Of a stretch of DNA of 64,000 nt, positions 44,577-53,988 are shown piece by piece. The position numbers were made by a program, and so were the translations under genes. The notes beneath the pieces were generated by a model. The model was not told where the DNA came from. It did no database searches and saw only the letters and a list, made by a program, of their open reading frames with translations. Position 1 is the stretch's first letter, and every line of letters starts with the position of its first letter. Source of the stretch: Fibrobacterota bacterium (GTDB lineage: Bacteria; Fibrobacterota; Chitinivibrionia; Chitinivibrionales; Chitinispirillaceae); contig JAEWVR010000031.1 in NCBI GenBank assembly GCA_023459055.1, forward strand, positions 310,001 to 374,000. The letters run 5' to 3'.

Positions 44577-45083
44577 TTAATGCAATTCAATCCAGCCATT
44601 TGGATGATCCCAAAAAATCTTTCTGTCGTTACATGTACGGGTATCGATACTATGACGAATTCCAGTATTGGGATATGTCGCTGATTCCACGATTGCTAAC
44701 GTCGAGATATCAATTTTTTCTCTTCTATAATTACCGGTACCATACATTATCGAATATACAATAAGAAAACCTTGCGAGATATCGTAATCCAAAGAATCAA
44801 TCCACGCCGGATTACCATCAATTGTACGCGATTCAAACACCGTTTTAATTTTCTTCCCAGTTGTATCGCAAAGATAGAGATCATATCGCTCATTCACTTC
44901 ATGATTCATAAATAAGCCGCTATCCCAATCACTTTGATTAACTGCGACTGCAATTCCGTTACAATTATTATCCCAAACACCAAAACCATAGGGTGCATTC
45001 GGCTCAATATTACTACAACCTGACACGACAACAATCGCAAACAATCCAGATAACGTGCATAAACAGACAATAATCTTACTCAT
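44577..45083 (-). CDS. small lipoprotein of unknown function
   Basis: 168 residues from Met at 45083, where CAGGAGGT lies 7 nt upstream; the longer frame to 45146 is rejected. The leader ends in a lipobox (VVSGC) at ~20. The mature region (FGVWDNNCNGIAVAV, RYDLYLCDTTGKKIKTVFESRTIDGNPAWI, GIRHSIDTRTCNDRKIFWDHPNGWIELH) has pairs of Cys and the blades-like W/D spacing of beta-propeller fragments. I do not recognise a family. Convergent with the CorC-type gene with zero spacing between stop codons. Confidence 0.72.
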   Translation of the reverse strand: MSKIIVCLCTLSGLFAIVVVSGCSNIEPNAPYGFGVWDNNCNGIAVAVNQSDWDSGLFMNHEVNERYDLYLCDTTGKKIKTVFESRTIDGNPAWIDSLDYDISQGFLIVYSIMYGTGNYRREKIDISTLAIVESATYPNTGIRHSIDTRTCNDRKIFWDHPNGWIELH

Positions 45084-45281
45084 TTTGTTTACCTCCTGAT
45101 TTACCGTTATGTTAAATATCGATCCGGTATTATTCAAAAAGCACAAACGAGAATTATTACACTGTTAATTCTATATTAAAATACCGGTATCTGCAATGAA
45201 AGATCCTTAAATAGTAGTATAAAAACAGGTCCCTTTATCTAATTGTGTTTTGTATAAAAATTATTACTCTATAAAAACAAA

Positions 45282-45307
45282 AATGGGCGAATGTTCATTC
45301 GCCCATT
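45282..45307 (-). terminator. intrinsic terminator of the DUF5610-like gene
   Basis: A 12-bp perfect inverted repeat AATGGGCGAATG (45282-45293), TT, CATTCGCCCATT (45296-45307). On the minus strand it is followed by TTTTTGTTTTT, so it terminates the gene that ends at 45340. The GGGCGAAT core repeats the hairpin after pilC (30792). Confidence 0.85.
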
Positions 45308-45339
45308 ACTTCTATATACGAGAGTTTTTAAGTATATGA

Positions 45340-46092
45340 TTATGCAGCCATATCAACCATGGCAGTTTCTGATTCTGATGCAGCTGTCTGTTTTTCTGCT
45401 CCAGCATCAACCTGTATACCATTTTCTTTCGCCCATGCATCAAGTTTGCTCATTATCAGATCGTGAGTATCTTTAACGAGATTTGAAACACTATCTGGCA
45501 TTTCGAAATTACCCCATAACTCTTTTGCCTGTTTGAATCCCTCTTCTATTGCAGCTTTAATCTTTGATAAGAACTCTTCACCTTTTCCTTTAAAAGAATC
45601 AAAGAATGATAGTGCAAAATCAACTATTCTTTGCGATGTGTTTTCTGCGTTCCACTCTTCGGGAATCTGTAAAGTCTGATTGATCGTATCAGTACGATTG
45701 GATTCTCCGGTCTCATCAACATTTACACCTGAATTTTTCAGAAAGTCTTTCACGATTTTCTGAGACATCTCTTTTAATTGATTTCGAACATATTTCTCAA
45801 GGTTCTTAATATCATCTTTTGATCCTTCAGCAGAGAGCTCCATAGTCGTACTTGAATACTTTACAGCCTCATAACTGAATGATACTTTATCACCATCTTT
45901 GGAAGTAAACTCTATTGCATACTTCTCAGATGTATATGATTCAGCTGAAATTATAGCATTGAGTGATGACTGACCGGATCTGTTCTGTGAGTGCAGATTT
46001 CGGGATGAATCTGTCGATTTTGGAAAACTGTATCCTGCAAGTCCTTGAGATGATGGCTGTGTGGATGGGTATCCGATTGATTGTAATGACAT
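45340..46092 (-). CDS. DUF5610-like protein of unknown function
   Basis: 250 residues from Met at 46092, which is preceded by GGAGG; the in-frame ATG four codons upstream contains that ribosome site and is rejected. The N-terminal ~60 residues are Ser/Gln-rich and disordered. The centre (VRNQLKEMSQKIVKDFL) is helical. Residues ~145-225 contain RIVDFALSFFDSFKGKGEEFLSKIKAAIEEGFKQAKELWG and THDLIMSKLDAWAKENG, a pattern I associate with DUF5610 domains of flagellated bacteria. No signal peptide or membrane segment. Role unknown; a surface/motility link is speculation. Confidence 0.65.
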   Translation of the reverse strand: MSLQSIGYPSTQPSSQGLAGYSFPKSTDSSRNLHSQNRSGQSSLNAIISAESYTSEKYAIEFTSKDGDKVSFSYEAVKYSSTTMELSAEGSKDDIKNLEKYVRNQLKEMSQKIVKDFLKNSGVNVDETGESNRTDTINQTLQIPEEWNAENTSQRIVDFALSFFDSFKGKGEEFLSKIKAAIEEGFKQAKELWGNFEMPDSVSNLVKDTHDLIMSKLDAWAKENGIQVDAGAEKQTAASESETAMVDMAA

Positions 46093-46778
46093 ATATTCCT
46101 CCATGAATGCCGTTTTTGATCCTATACGTTATTTTTCGGAATGGAGGAAAAAATTCTTTAGCTCTTTTTAGCTTTCTTTCAAAAAAAAGACCTTGAAAAA
46201 AAAAATACCTTAATGATGATTTTTTTATATCTCCTCATGTCAATTTACATATAATACATTGTTGTTTATCTACATTTTTCTGAAAATTCATCTTTAGAGC
46301 AAATTTAGCGAAAAATTTAAATTGTTAAGTGGAACACTAGTAAATGCATTAACTAACAACTGATAATTCATAGATTTACATACAACACTCCAAAAAAAAA
46401 CAAACGTAATTGTGCCAAAACAAAAAAATTGGCGAAATCAGAGCAAAAACAGCATTTTCTTGTTTTGTAAAGGTGTTTTTTTTTTGATTAAAATTTTTCC
46501 TTTGAGATTTTTAAATGCAATATTATATTGAATTCACGTTTGAGAGTGAGCAGTTTTTGAGTGTGGATAACTTAATGTGGATAAACTGTGGAGAACGATG
46601 TTAATAACTGGTGAATTTCTTCAGGTTAATTTAAGTCAAACAATATGTCAACACTCTGTAATACTTTAAAAATCAACATCATGGGAAAATTGCTCCAATA
46701 AACATCTTTCGTTAATATCTTTGAAAAAAATCATAATCTCAATTTTGTGACTTGTCAATACAAGAGAATGTTGATAAC
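46093..46778. other. oriC: probable replication origin (oriC) upstream of dnaA
   Basis: 680 nt with no gene, extremely AT-rich in the middle (about 46475-46545, candidate unwinding element), followed by a cluster of DnaA-box-like nonamers on the plus strand: TGTGGATAA at 46562-46570 and 46576-46584, TGTGGAGAA at 46587-46595 (one mismatch), and TGTTGATAA at 46770-46778 touching the dnaA start. Perfect boxes match TTATCCACA on the other strand. dnaA follows. The box next to the ATG fits DnaA autoregulation. Confidence 0.75.
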
Positions 46779-48161
46779 ATGTTGGTAAACACATTACTCC
46801 AGGATTACACAATTTCATCTCCATGGCAGATTTGTCTGAAGAGAATTCAAGATAAAGTTGGTGCGTCCAATTTTGAAACATGGTTCAGAGCAACAGACCT
46901 TTCAGTCACGACTGATGGAATCGCGAAGATACTTGTTCCAAACCAATTCTTTGCAGATTTCATTGAAGAACATTTTGCATCACTGATAAAAGAGATTCTT
47001 ATTGAGGAGCAGATCCATTTTTCATCACTGCAATTTGTACCGGTGCAGAAAGACTGGAAAATTGTGCAGCCACTCGTTGAGGAGATTGCTGAAGCAAAAG
47101 AGAAAAAAATACCGCAAAAGGTAGAGAACAATCAGAATTTCCATCCAAATTATACATTCGATAAGTTTATTGTTGGTGACAATAACCGGATGGCTCATGC
47201 GGCATCACTTGCAGTTGCTGAAGCGCCCGGAAAAACATCCTTTAATCCACTCATTATATATGGTGGAACTGGTCTTGGAAAAACACATCTTCTTCAGGCG
47301 ATTGGACAATTTGCCCAAACAGAGGTTACTGCGGAGAAGGTCATTTACATGACCAGTGAAGAATTCACTAATCAGTATATCAATTATGTTGTCAACAAAA
47401 AAGATTCAACCTCTTTTTATAAAAAATTTAGTGATGTTGATTTATTGCTTATTGATGACATTCAGTTTTTCAGCGGTAAGCCCGGTACGCAAAAAGAGTT
47501 CTTCAGAATTTTTAATAAACTTCTTCTCGAAAACAAGCAGATTGTACTTTCATCGGACCGTCAGCCAGATAAGATACCTGATATGATGGATCATATTATC
47601 AACCGGTTCATGAGTGGTCTCACCACCGATATTCAACCGCCAAACCTTGAAACACGTATGGCAATTCTTCGGAAGAAAGCAGAAACAGATGGTCTGTTTC
47701 TTCCCGATTCCGTTGTGCAGTTTATCGCTGGTCATATTACATCAAATATTCGGGAACTTGAAGGTACCCTGATCAAGTTAATTGCATCGGCATCATTTAC
47801 AGGAAGAGATATTACCATTGAGGTAGCACAGGAGCTATGTGGTGATGCAATTTCGAAAAAAGATGAGCGGCTTTCTGTAAAATTGATCCAGGAAAAAGTT
47901 GCAGAAGCATTTGGTATCAGCGCGAATCAACTTTCGGCTCATACACGTAAAAAAGAGGTTGCACTTCCCCGCTCTGTGGCAATGTACCTTTGTAAAAAAT
48001 GGACACGTCAATCGTTACGCTCAATAGGACTTGATTTTGGAGGACGGGATTATTCCACAGTAATTCATTCATTTAAAAAGATTGAAACAGATTTAACCAC
48101 AGATAGAGATCTTGCAGAAAAGATTACCAGTATAGAAAAAGTGCTTGAACAGATAGTGTGA
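46779..48161 (+). CDS. dnaA: chromosomal replication initiator protein DnaA
   Basis: 460 residues from ATG 46779; a TTG nine codons upstream is possible but has no ribosome site. Domain I (SSPWQICLKRIQDKVGASNFETWFRA) is followed by the linker, the AAA+ domain (IYGGTGLGKTHLLQAIG Walker A ~162; DVDLLLIDDIQFFSGKPGTQKEFFRIFN Walker B), and domain IV with RKKEVALPRSVAMYLCKKWTRQSLRSIGLDFGGRDYSTVIHS, the DnaA signature. It melts oriC and loads the helicase. Unusually, no dnaN follows; the next gene is a convergent STAS protein. Confidence 0.97.
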   Translation: MLVNTLLQDYTISSPWQICLKRIQDKVGASNFETWFRATDLSVTTDGIAKILVPNQFFADFIEEHFASLIKEILIEEQIHFSSLQFVPVQKDWKIVQPLVEEIAEAKEKKIPQKVENNQNFHPNYTFDKFIVGDNNRMAHAASLAVAEAPGKTSFNPLIIYGGTGLGKTHLLQAIGQFAQTEVTAEKVIYMTSEEFTNQYINYVVNKKDSTSFYKKFSDVDLLLIDDIQFFSGKPGTQKEFFRIFNKLLLENKQIVLSSDRQPDKIPDMMDHIINRFMSGLTTDIQPPNLETRMAILRKKAETDGLFLPDSVVQFIAGHITSNIRELEGTLIKLIASASFTGRDITIEVAQELCGDAISKKDERLSVKLIQEKVAEAFGISANQLSAHTRKKEVALPRSVAMYLCKKWTRQSLRSIGLDFGGRDYSTVIHSFKKIETDLTTDRDLAEKITSIEKVLEQIV

Positions 48162-48220
48162 TAAAGCCATACTACATTATTATTGGCAGCATTTGATAAC
48201 AATCCGGTATAAAAAGACTG

Positions 48221-48574
48221 TTATAACTTACTATTTAATGTTCCAAATGATGCCTTTGCTTCATCAATTGTATCAAAGATTTCGATTTTACGGACAAGAT
48301 TTGTTATCTCCATCAGGTTTCGGACAAGCCGATTGACAACCGCTATTTTTAAGTCACCCTGTAATGCTGTAAGGCGAGTTTTGGCATCAATAAGTACAGC
48401 AAGGCAAAGGCTGCTGATATATTCTGTACCTTCCATATTCAGAATGACTTTACGCTTTCCGTCATTAATAAGATCAATAATTCTAGTCTTCATGTAGCTG
48501 ACATTTTCCTGAAGTACATTTCCGTCAAGAATAATTTCTACAATATCACCATATTCCACGATCCTGATTTTCAT
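48221..48574 (-). CDS. STAS-domain anti-sigma factor antagonist
   Basis: 117 residues from Met at 48574, preceded by GAGAGGGG; the longer frame overlapping the upstream gene is rejected. The STAS fold is shown by MKIRIVEYGDIVEIILDGNV and by VILNMEGTEYISSLCLAVLIDAKTRL. In SpoIIAA-like antagonists the motif is D-S-S-G-L-G with a phosphorylatable Ser; here it is YISSLCLAV with Ser54-Ser55, so phospho-switching is possible. Partner kinase/anti-sigma is not in the window. It begins 10 nt after the stop of the GGDEF/HD-GYP gene, so they form an operon. Confidence 0.85.
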   Translation of the reverse strand: MKIRIVEYGDIVEIILDGNVLQENVSYMKTRIIDLINDGKRKVILNMEGTEYISSLCLAVLIDAKTRLTALQGDLKIAVVNRLVRNLMEITNLVRKIEIFDTIDEAKASFGTLNSKL

Positions 48575-48584
48575 ATTGCCCCTC

Positions 48585-50981
48585 TCAACCTTCCCTTTTA
48601 GAGCATGGAACGATTTTTCCATCGGCTTCCAGTTTTATAAATGCATCCACAATTTCGGGTGCGAACTGTGTTCCACTCCCTTTTTTAATTTCTTCCAGCG
48701 CTTTTTTCCATGGTACTTTACTTTGATATGAACGACCTTCTGTCATTGCGTCAAATGCATCTGCAACAGCAAGAATTCTGGCACCAATCGGAATTTCTCT
48801 TCCCTGCAGCCCATGTGGATACCCTTTACCATCAAATCGTTCATGATGGTGAAGGATTATGGGAATTTCTTTTTCAAGGAACCTGATATCTCTTAAAATG
48901 TTAACCCCGACTTCCGGATGACGTCGCAACAGTTCATATTCCTTTGATGATAATTCTTCCTTTTTAATAATAATATCATCACGTATGCCGATTTTTCCTA
49001 TATCATGCAGTAAACCGGCATAATAAACAACTTCGACATCAGATTCCGGAAGCTGCAATAACTTTGCCATTTCAGCTGAATATGCTGCAACATTCTGAGA
49101 ATGTTCCTTTGCAAACGGATCTTTTGCGTCAACTGCTTTTATAAGAGCGTTAGTTGATTCCATATAGATATAGCGCATCTGATTTGACAAATCCTGAAAT
49201 TTACCTTTTAGTTCCTGTATTCCACATCTGTCAATACTATTTTCATCGGAGACATCAATATCCTTCCAGATTCTAATCAGATTCCTACCATCCATTTTTG
49301 CCTGATACATCGCAGAATCGGCCCGTTCAATAAGCTCCTGTTTTGTTTTGATATCACTGTTATATTCCGCTATACCGATACTGACAGTAACGCGGATATT
49401 TTTCCCATTATACGAAAAAACTGTATTTTCAATGGTCGAATGCAGCTTTGTCGCATAGCGCAGAGCATTGTCCATCTGTAAATTCGTGATAATCATGAAT
49501 TCTTCACCACCATACCTGCCACAGATATCGATCTCACGCGATTTCTGTTTCATGATTCCGGCAAGCTGGCGAAGCACATAGTCACCAACCTGGTGTCCAT
49601 AAGTATCATTAATCAATTTAAAATGATCAATATCAATAATCATGCAGGAAAGCATTCCACCATATCTGCGTACCCGTTTGAATTCGTAGTCGAACCGTTC
49701 CTGAAGAAACCTGTGGTTGTACATTCCCGTAAGACCGTCAGTAATTGACAGTTCAACAAGCTCTTTATTTTTTCTATCAAGCTCCTCCATCAGGAGTTTT
49801 TCTGATGCAAGTGCAAATTTCAGATCATCAAGCGATTTTTTCAATTCATTTTCAGCTTCTTTTCGTTCAGTAATGTCGGTTTGTGATCCGGCAAAACGTA
49901 AAGGTTTACCCCGTTTATTAAAGATAGCCATACCACGAACAAGCACCCATCGATAGGTCCCATCCTTATGGAGAATACGGTGTTCACTTTCAAATTGTGA
50001 TGTCTTTTTGCCAAGATGTAAATCAATCGCATACTTTACTCCATCAATATCATCAATATGAACCCTTGAAAACCACTCCTGAGGTGATGCAGTAATAGTA
50101 TCGCATTGAATACCGAGCATCTCTTTCCACTGATCACAATAGTAAATCCGGTCATTTTGAAGATCCCAATCCCACAAACCACTATGCGCACCCCGTGTTG
50201 CAAGTACATACCGTTCCTCACTTGCACGAATACTGTCCTCAGCCAGTTTCCGGGATGTAATATCACGAAGAGATATTAAGTGGGCGGCTCTATTTTCCCA
50301 GTTTATATCAGACACATTCATTTCAATATAACGCATGGGCGACTTTGGGCCATTATTGACAGATATCTCCTGTGTACCGGGAATATCTGTTTTATAAGGG
50401 AATCGTGTTGAAAGTGTAGTGTTTTTGATTTTTAGCATCGATTTGGCAGCTGGATTTATAAAAAGGATCTTTCCGGTCATAGTTACAATTGCCATTCCGT
50501 CCATACTTCCAAGAATGACATTCAGATACCGTGCCTCATTAGTCCGGAATTCCTTCAGATTTACGTCTGTTTTCAACAGTTTTTTCTGTGTAATTTCTTT
50601 TACAACCGGAATAAGGACTTTTTTATTAAAATTCTCAAAGAGTATCACATATTGTTGCCTGGATGCCGTGTAGGCTATATCAGCTTTTGTTTTTCCAGTG
50701 ACAATTAATGGTATATTTTTATTTGTTTTCAAGAGAGCGATAATTTCAGAGCGCGATTCGTCTTTCGCACCAAGAGCACAAATATAAATGTCATTTACCT
50801 CAAATTTTTTTTTTAGCCTGCTGACTGATGTTGTACTTGACAGAATTGAATCAGGAAAGATATCTGACCATATTTTTTTTATTTTACTGATATCAGCAGG
50901 ATTGCTGGAAATTACCAGCACCTTCAATCCGAGTGTATCCGTCGCATTTTTTTTCGATGCAGCCACGAGATAGTCCTTCAT
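48585..50981 (-). CDS. PAS-GGDEF-HD-GYP cyclic-di-GMP turnover protein
   Basis: 798 residues. Residues ~1-140 look like a receiver remnant lacking the normal phospho-Asp pattern. Two PAS/PAC domains cover ~150-385 (MDGMAIVTMTGKILFINPAA; GAHSGLWDWDLQNDRIYYCD). The GGDEF domain (~400-560) has an intact active site GGEEF near 487 and an inhibitory RxxD (R-E-I-D) exactly five residues before it. The HD-GYP domain (~600-790) keeps LLHDIGKIG, ILHHHERFDGKGYP. So one protein may both make and cleave c-di-GMP, steered by PAS sensing. No membrane segment. Followed 10 nt later by a STAS antagonist. The divergent 5' side has an 8-bp inverted repeat TACAATAC/GTATTGTA at 50987-51031. Confidence 0.92.
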   Translation of the reverse strand: MKDYLVAASKKNATDTLGLKVLVISSNPADISKIKKIWSDIFPDSILSSTTSVSRLKKKFEVNDIYICALGAKDESRSEIIALLKTNKNIPLIVTGKTKADIAYTASRQQYVILFENFNKKVLIPVVKEITQKKLLKTDVNLKEFRTNEARYLNVILGSMDGMAIVTMTGKILFINPAAKSMLKIKNTTLSTRFPYKTDIPGTQEISVNNGPKSPMRYIEMNVSDINWENRAAHLISLRDITSRKLAEDSIRASEERYVLATRGAHSGLWDWDLQNDRIYYCDQWKEMLGIQCDTITASPQEWFSRVHIDDIDGVKYAIDLHLGKKTSQFESEHRILHKDGTYRWVLVRGMAIFNKRGKPLRFAGSQTDITERKEAENELKKSLDDLKFALASEKLLMEELDRKNKELVELSITDGLTGMYNHRFLQERFDYEFKRVRRYGGMLSCMIIDIDHFKLINDTYGHQVGDYVLRQLAGIMKQKSREIDICGRYGGEEFMIITNLQMDNALRYATKLHSTIENTVFSYNGKNIRVTVSIGIAEYNSDIKTKQELIERADSAMYQAKMDGRNLIRIWKDIDVSDENSIDRCGIQELKGKFQDLSNQMRYIYMESTNALIKAVDAKDPFAKEHSQNVAAYSAEMAKLLQLPESDVEVVYYAGLLHDIGKIGIRDDIIIKKEELSSKEYELLRRHPEVGVNILRDIRFLEKEIPIILHHHERFDGKGYPHGLQGREIPIGARILAVADAFDAMTEGRSYQSKVPWKKALEEIKKGSGTQFAPEIVDAFIKLEADGKIVPCSKREG

Positions 50982-51293
50982 AGAGTTACAATACAGTCAA
51001 TACCCGCAAGTATATAATAATTTGTATTGTACGTTTATGGTTGGACGATGTCAATGCGAGATATTACGGGATCAGTCAATTCAATCAGTATAACAGCAGC
51101 AATCAATTATTTCTATTACCACATCATGAAGGCCTAAAAATGACTATTACACATTTTTTACTTGAAAAATCAATTTCTTATCATTATTTTTGTGTAACCT
51201 ATATTAGCATTTGCTGTCCACGATAGTTGAGTTTTGAAAATCGTAAACAGACAATGCAATTTTTCATGTGTACATCTGCAGTCAGGAGCATAC
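50982..51293. other. divergent intergenic region
   Basis: 312 nt between the c-di-GMP protein (minus) and the GH57 gene (plus). An inverted repeat TACAATAC (50987-50994) and GTATTGTA (51024-51031) lies just upstream of the minus-strand start, a candidate operator. The GH57 ribosome site CAGGAG is at 51284-51289. Nothing else recognised. Confidence 0.35.
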
Positions 51294-52469
51294 ATGCCTG
51301 AGAAAATTCATCATGCCCTTGTTTTAAATCTTCACCAGCCATCCGGAAATCTTGAGTATTTACTTGACAATAACGAATGGGAAGCCAAGGAGATTCTCTG
51401 GGCTCTGGATCGAATTCCACGGTCACTCTGGGATTATGAAGATATCGCAAAAGTGCATCTTGCGTTCTCCGGTACGTTACTCGAAACACTTTCTAAAACA
51501 GAATTTCAGGATCGTGTTTATGGCATTGTCAAGTGTGGCGATCTTTTGTGGCACTTTCAAAACACAAAAATTTTTGAAATTCTCGGGACTGCTTATTACC
51601 ATTCTGTCTTTCCATTGATTCCAAAAGAAGACTGGGATGATCAATGCATACGATGGCAGGGTATCGGTAAACATCTCTTCTGGAGAGAAACATTCAACGG
51701 ATTCTGGCCGCCTGAAATGGGTTTTTGCATGGAGATGATTCCAATGATTAAAAAACTCGGGTACCGGTATGTACTTGTCGATAGTGAAAATATTGAGCCG
51801 CTCGAAACTATGCGCTGGGAAGAGCTTCGATATCAACCTCATATTGCGCGTTATGAAGACTCCGAAATTATTGTTGTGGTAAGAGATCGCGAACTATCTG
51901 ATGCACAGGAATCGGGAATGGATTGGGATTGGTTTTCACGAGAGATCAATGAACGGGTTAAATGGTGCAACTTTAATCCGCTAATAACAACAATTACTGA
52001 TGGTGATAACGGTGGGTGGTTTCGTAACACATCGGGTAATGGCAACTTCTGGGATGTATTCTATAAAGAACTGCTTAATAAAAGCCGCGCAAAAGAGACT
52101 ACAATAGTTCCATCCTTTATTTCAGACTACCTAACCACTTATGGTGCAAGGGGATATGTTAATGTTACCACCGCCGCATGGAATACCGGTTGGCATAATG
52201 GCAAAGGATTCACCCAATGGACCGGCTCACAGCTTCAAAAACACGGCCTCGAGGAGATAGCCAAAATAAGCAACCGTTTTCATTCGTTTCTGAATTCTGC
52301 TGACGATGCAATTAAGTCACGTTTTGAGGCGGAAATCAACGATGCACACTGGCACCTTTTACGAGCTGAAACCAGCTGTAACTTTTTCTGGGGCGAAGCC
52401 TGGGTGTATAAAGCGATTGAAGATCTTAATTATGTTAAGAAAATTCTTGATTTGTTAGAAAGTCAGTGA
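51294..52469 (+). CDS. glycoside hydrolase family 57 protein
   Basis: 391 residues. The start has CAGGAG 5 nt upstream; the longer frame to 51234 is rejected. GH57 motifs: NLHQPSG at the N-terminus, CGDLLWHF, GFWPPEMGF with the catalytic Glu near 142, TTITDGDNGGWFRN with the catalytic Asp near 238, and CNFFWGEAW at the end. The (beta/alpha)7 barrel family includes alpha-amylases, 4-alpha-glucanotransferases and branching enzymes. The substrate is not predictable from these motifs. Cytosolic (no signal). Possible role in glycogen or maltodextrin metabolism. The GTGAC repeats start at the stop codon. Confidence 0.88.
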   Translation: MPEKIHHALVLNLHQPSGNLEYLLDNNEWEAKEILWALDRIPRSLWDYEDIAKVHLAFSGTLLETLSKTEFQDRVYGIVKCGDLLWHFQNTKIFEILGTAYYHSVFPLIPKEDWDDQCIRWQGIGKHLFWRETFNGFWPPEMGFCMEMIPMIKKLGYRYVLVDSENIEPLETMRWEELRYQPHIARYEDSEIIVVVRDRELSDAQESGMDWDWFSREINERVKWCNFNPLITTITDGDNGGWFRNTSGNGNFWDVFYKELLNKSRAKETTIVPSFISDYLTTYGARGYVNVTTAAWNTGWHNGKGFTQWTGSQLQKHGLEEIAKISNRFHSFLNSADDAIKSRFEAEINDAHWHLLRAETSCNFFWGEAWVYKAIEDLNYVKKILDLLESQ

Positions 52470-52569
52470 CCTGCGATCAGTGACTTGTATGACATATATA
52501 GTGATAATACACATTCCAGGATCAACGTTAAATTAACAACATTGCAATAAGGTCCATGGATGAGGGCGC

Positions 52570-53493
52570 TCATAATACACCCTGCTGAACCAACAGCACT
52601 CCAACCCACATCACCATAAAACTGATAATAATCGTTGCATTATTCACTGTACCTACAAACTTTTTGTCATAACCGCACTCGACTGCGTATGGAACAACCG
52701 ACAAGCTAATCGGAAGACAAAATCCGAGCAGAAGCGTAATTCTGAACATTTTGTCAAATGGTAACAGCACATACAATAATAAGCCAACCGATATTCCGAG
52801 AGAATATCTCACCGCAAGAATCTGAAGCAATCGTTTCCAGTGTTTCATTTCGAACGAAAAGCTCAGGAATATACCAAGAAGCAGTAGTGACATTGGCATA
52901 TTTGCTTTGGCAATAATTGAGCAGATTGATAGAAAAAACGGCGGATATGACAAATCTAAAATAGAGAGAACAAGCGTTGCAACATACGCAAGAAATGGTA
53001 TTGATGTGAGCGCTCTGAAAATTAAGCGTCCGTAGCTGATTTTTTCGTGATGTGCGCTGTGAAGACAGGCGATGACATAGGCAGCCCCAAAGGTCATCAG
53101 TGAGTTACCCATATCAAACATTCCAAAATACTTGAGCCCGTTACTCCCCCATGTTACTTCGATCAGCGGATATGCAAATAGCCCTATATTAAAGGATGCA
53201 AACTGCATGGTAAGCATTCCTTTTTCTTCTCTGGATTGTTTTCTGAATATAAAAAAAGCAACAGATGCAAGAAGTGTACAGTACATGATGTTCATAAACG
53301 GCATGAGAAAGAGCGATTTATCTAATTGAATCGTACTAAATACGGTTATCACTGTTGCAGGAAGCGTAAAATTAAGTACGATTCTCGAAAGTCCATCACC
53401 ATCTGATTCCTTAACCACATGAAAACGCTTTGCCAGATATCCAAGTGTAATAATAACCAGCGATACAATAAAACTGAGGTTTATACTATTCAT
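52570..53493 (-). CDS. AEC-family (auxin efflux carrier-like) transporter
   Basis: 307 residues with about ten membrane helices. The N-terminal half (LVIITLGYLAKRFHVVKESDGDGLSRIVLNFTLPATVI) and the C-terminal half (RITLLLGFCLPISLSVVPYAVECGYDKKFVGTVNNATIIIS) have the AEC signature with helix-breaking Pro/Asn in the pseudo-repeated crossover region. AEC proteins move organic acids or malate-like anions in bacteria. Convergent with GH57. Substrate unknown, and no adjacent enzyme gene gives a hint. Confidence 0.85.
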   Translation of the reverse strand: MNSINLSFIVSLVIITLGYLAKRFHVVKESDGDGLSRIVLNFTLPATVITVFSTIQLDKSLFLMPFMNIMYCTLLASVAFFIFRKQSREEKGMLTMQFASFNIGLFAYPLIEVTWGSNGLKYFGMFDMGNSLMTFGAAYVIACLHSAHHEKISYGRLIFRALTSIPFLAYVATLVLSILDLSYPPFFLSICSIIAKANMPMSLLLLGIFLSFSFEMKHWKRLLQILAVRYSLGISVGLLLYVLLPFDKMFRITLLLGFCLPISLSVVPYAVECGYDKKFVGTVNNATIIISFMVMWVGVLLVQQGVL

Positions 53494-53695
53494 TAAGAGA
53501 AGACCATACCGGATCAGGAAATTTTCATCTAAACAACATTATTCGCCGGAAACAGCTTTAAAGCGATCTATAACAGACTGGAGGCTGCATAGTAGTGATA
53601 TAACAATACGATCGATCATCCTTACATCAGTAGTAATTATTATCGCACTATTATTATATCACCTCAATAAGTAATCCATATAGAAAACCAGCATT

Positions 53696-53896
53696 CTATT
53701 TTTTCCTGAACATACCTTTGCCCAATGCCCAGATAAAAGCAGCTAATCCAAATATCAGAAGAATTCCGATACCAATTACTACCTTCTGCATTGAGCGACC
53801 CATGGATCCAAGAGACCGTCCGACAAATTCACCAAATACGCTTATCTTGTCAAGTCCGTTTTCAACAAATTCCTCTACATCACGCGGCTTCTTCAT
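53696..53896 (-). CDS. small single-pass membrane protein
   Basis: 66 residues from Met at 53896, with GGAGGG upstream. The frame extends to 54031 but would run antisense through the tRNA gene and lacks a ribosome site there. An amphipathic N-terminal half (KKPRDVEEFVENGLDKISVFGEFVGRSLGSMGRSMQ) is followed by one membrane helix (VVIGIGILLIFGLAAFIWALG) and a basic end. No family recognised. Located 92 nt downstream of tRNA-His on the same strand, after its terminator. Confidence 0.65.
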   Translation of the reverse strand: MKKPRDVEEFVENGLDKISVFGEFVGRSLGSMGRSMQKVVIGIGILLIFGLAAFIWALGKGMFRKK

Positions 53897-53931
53897 AGCA
53901 TTACCCTCCGATGCTATTATAATAACATAAA

Positions 53932-53959
53932 AGGCACAATTCTGTAAAGAATTGTGCCT
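53932..53959 (-). terminator. terminator of tRNA-His
   Basis: AGGCACAATTC (53932-53942), TGTAAA, GAATTGTGCCT (53949-53959): an 11-bp perfect stem. On the minus strand it ends in TTTTATGTT, 30 nt past the tRNA 3' end. Confidence 0.8.
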
Positions 53960-53988
53960 GACTATAAATAAAAAACTTAATTCAAAAA

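Noticed and set aside
46752..46778. TTG start for dnaA nine codons upstream
   Set aside because: No ribosome site, and ATG 46779 has a DnaA box just before it and gives the standard N-terminus.
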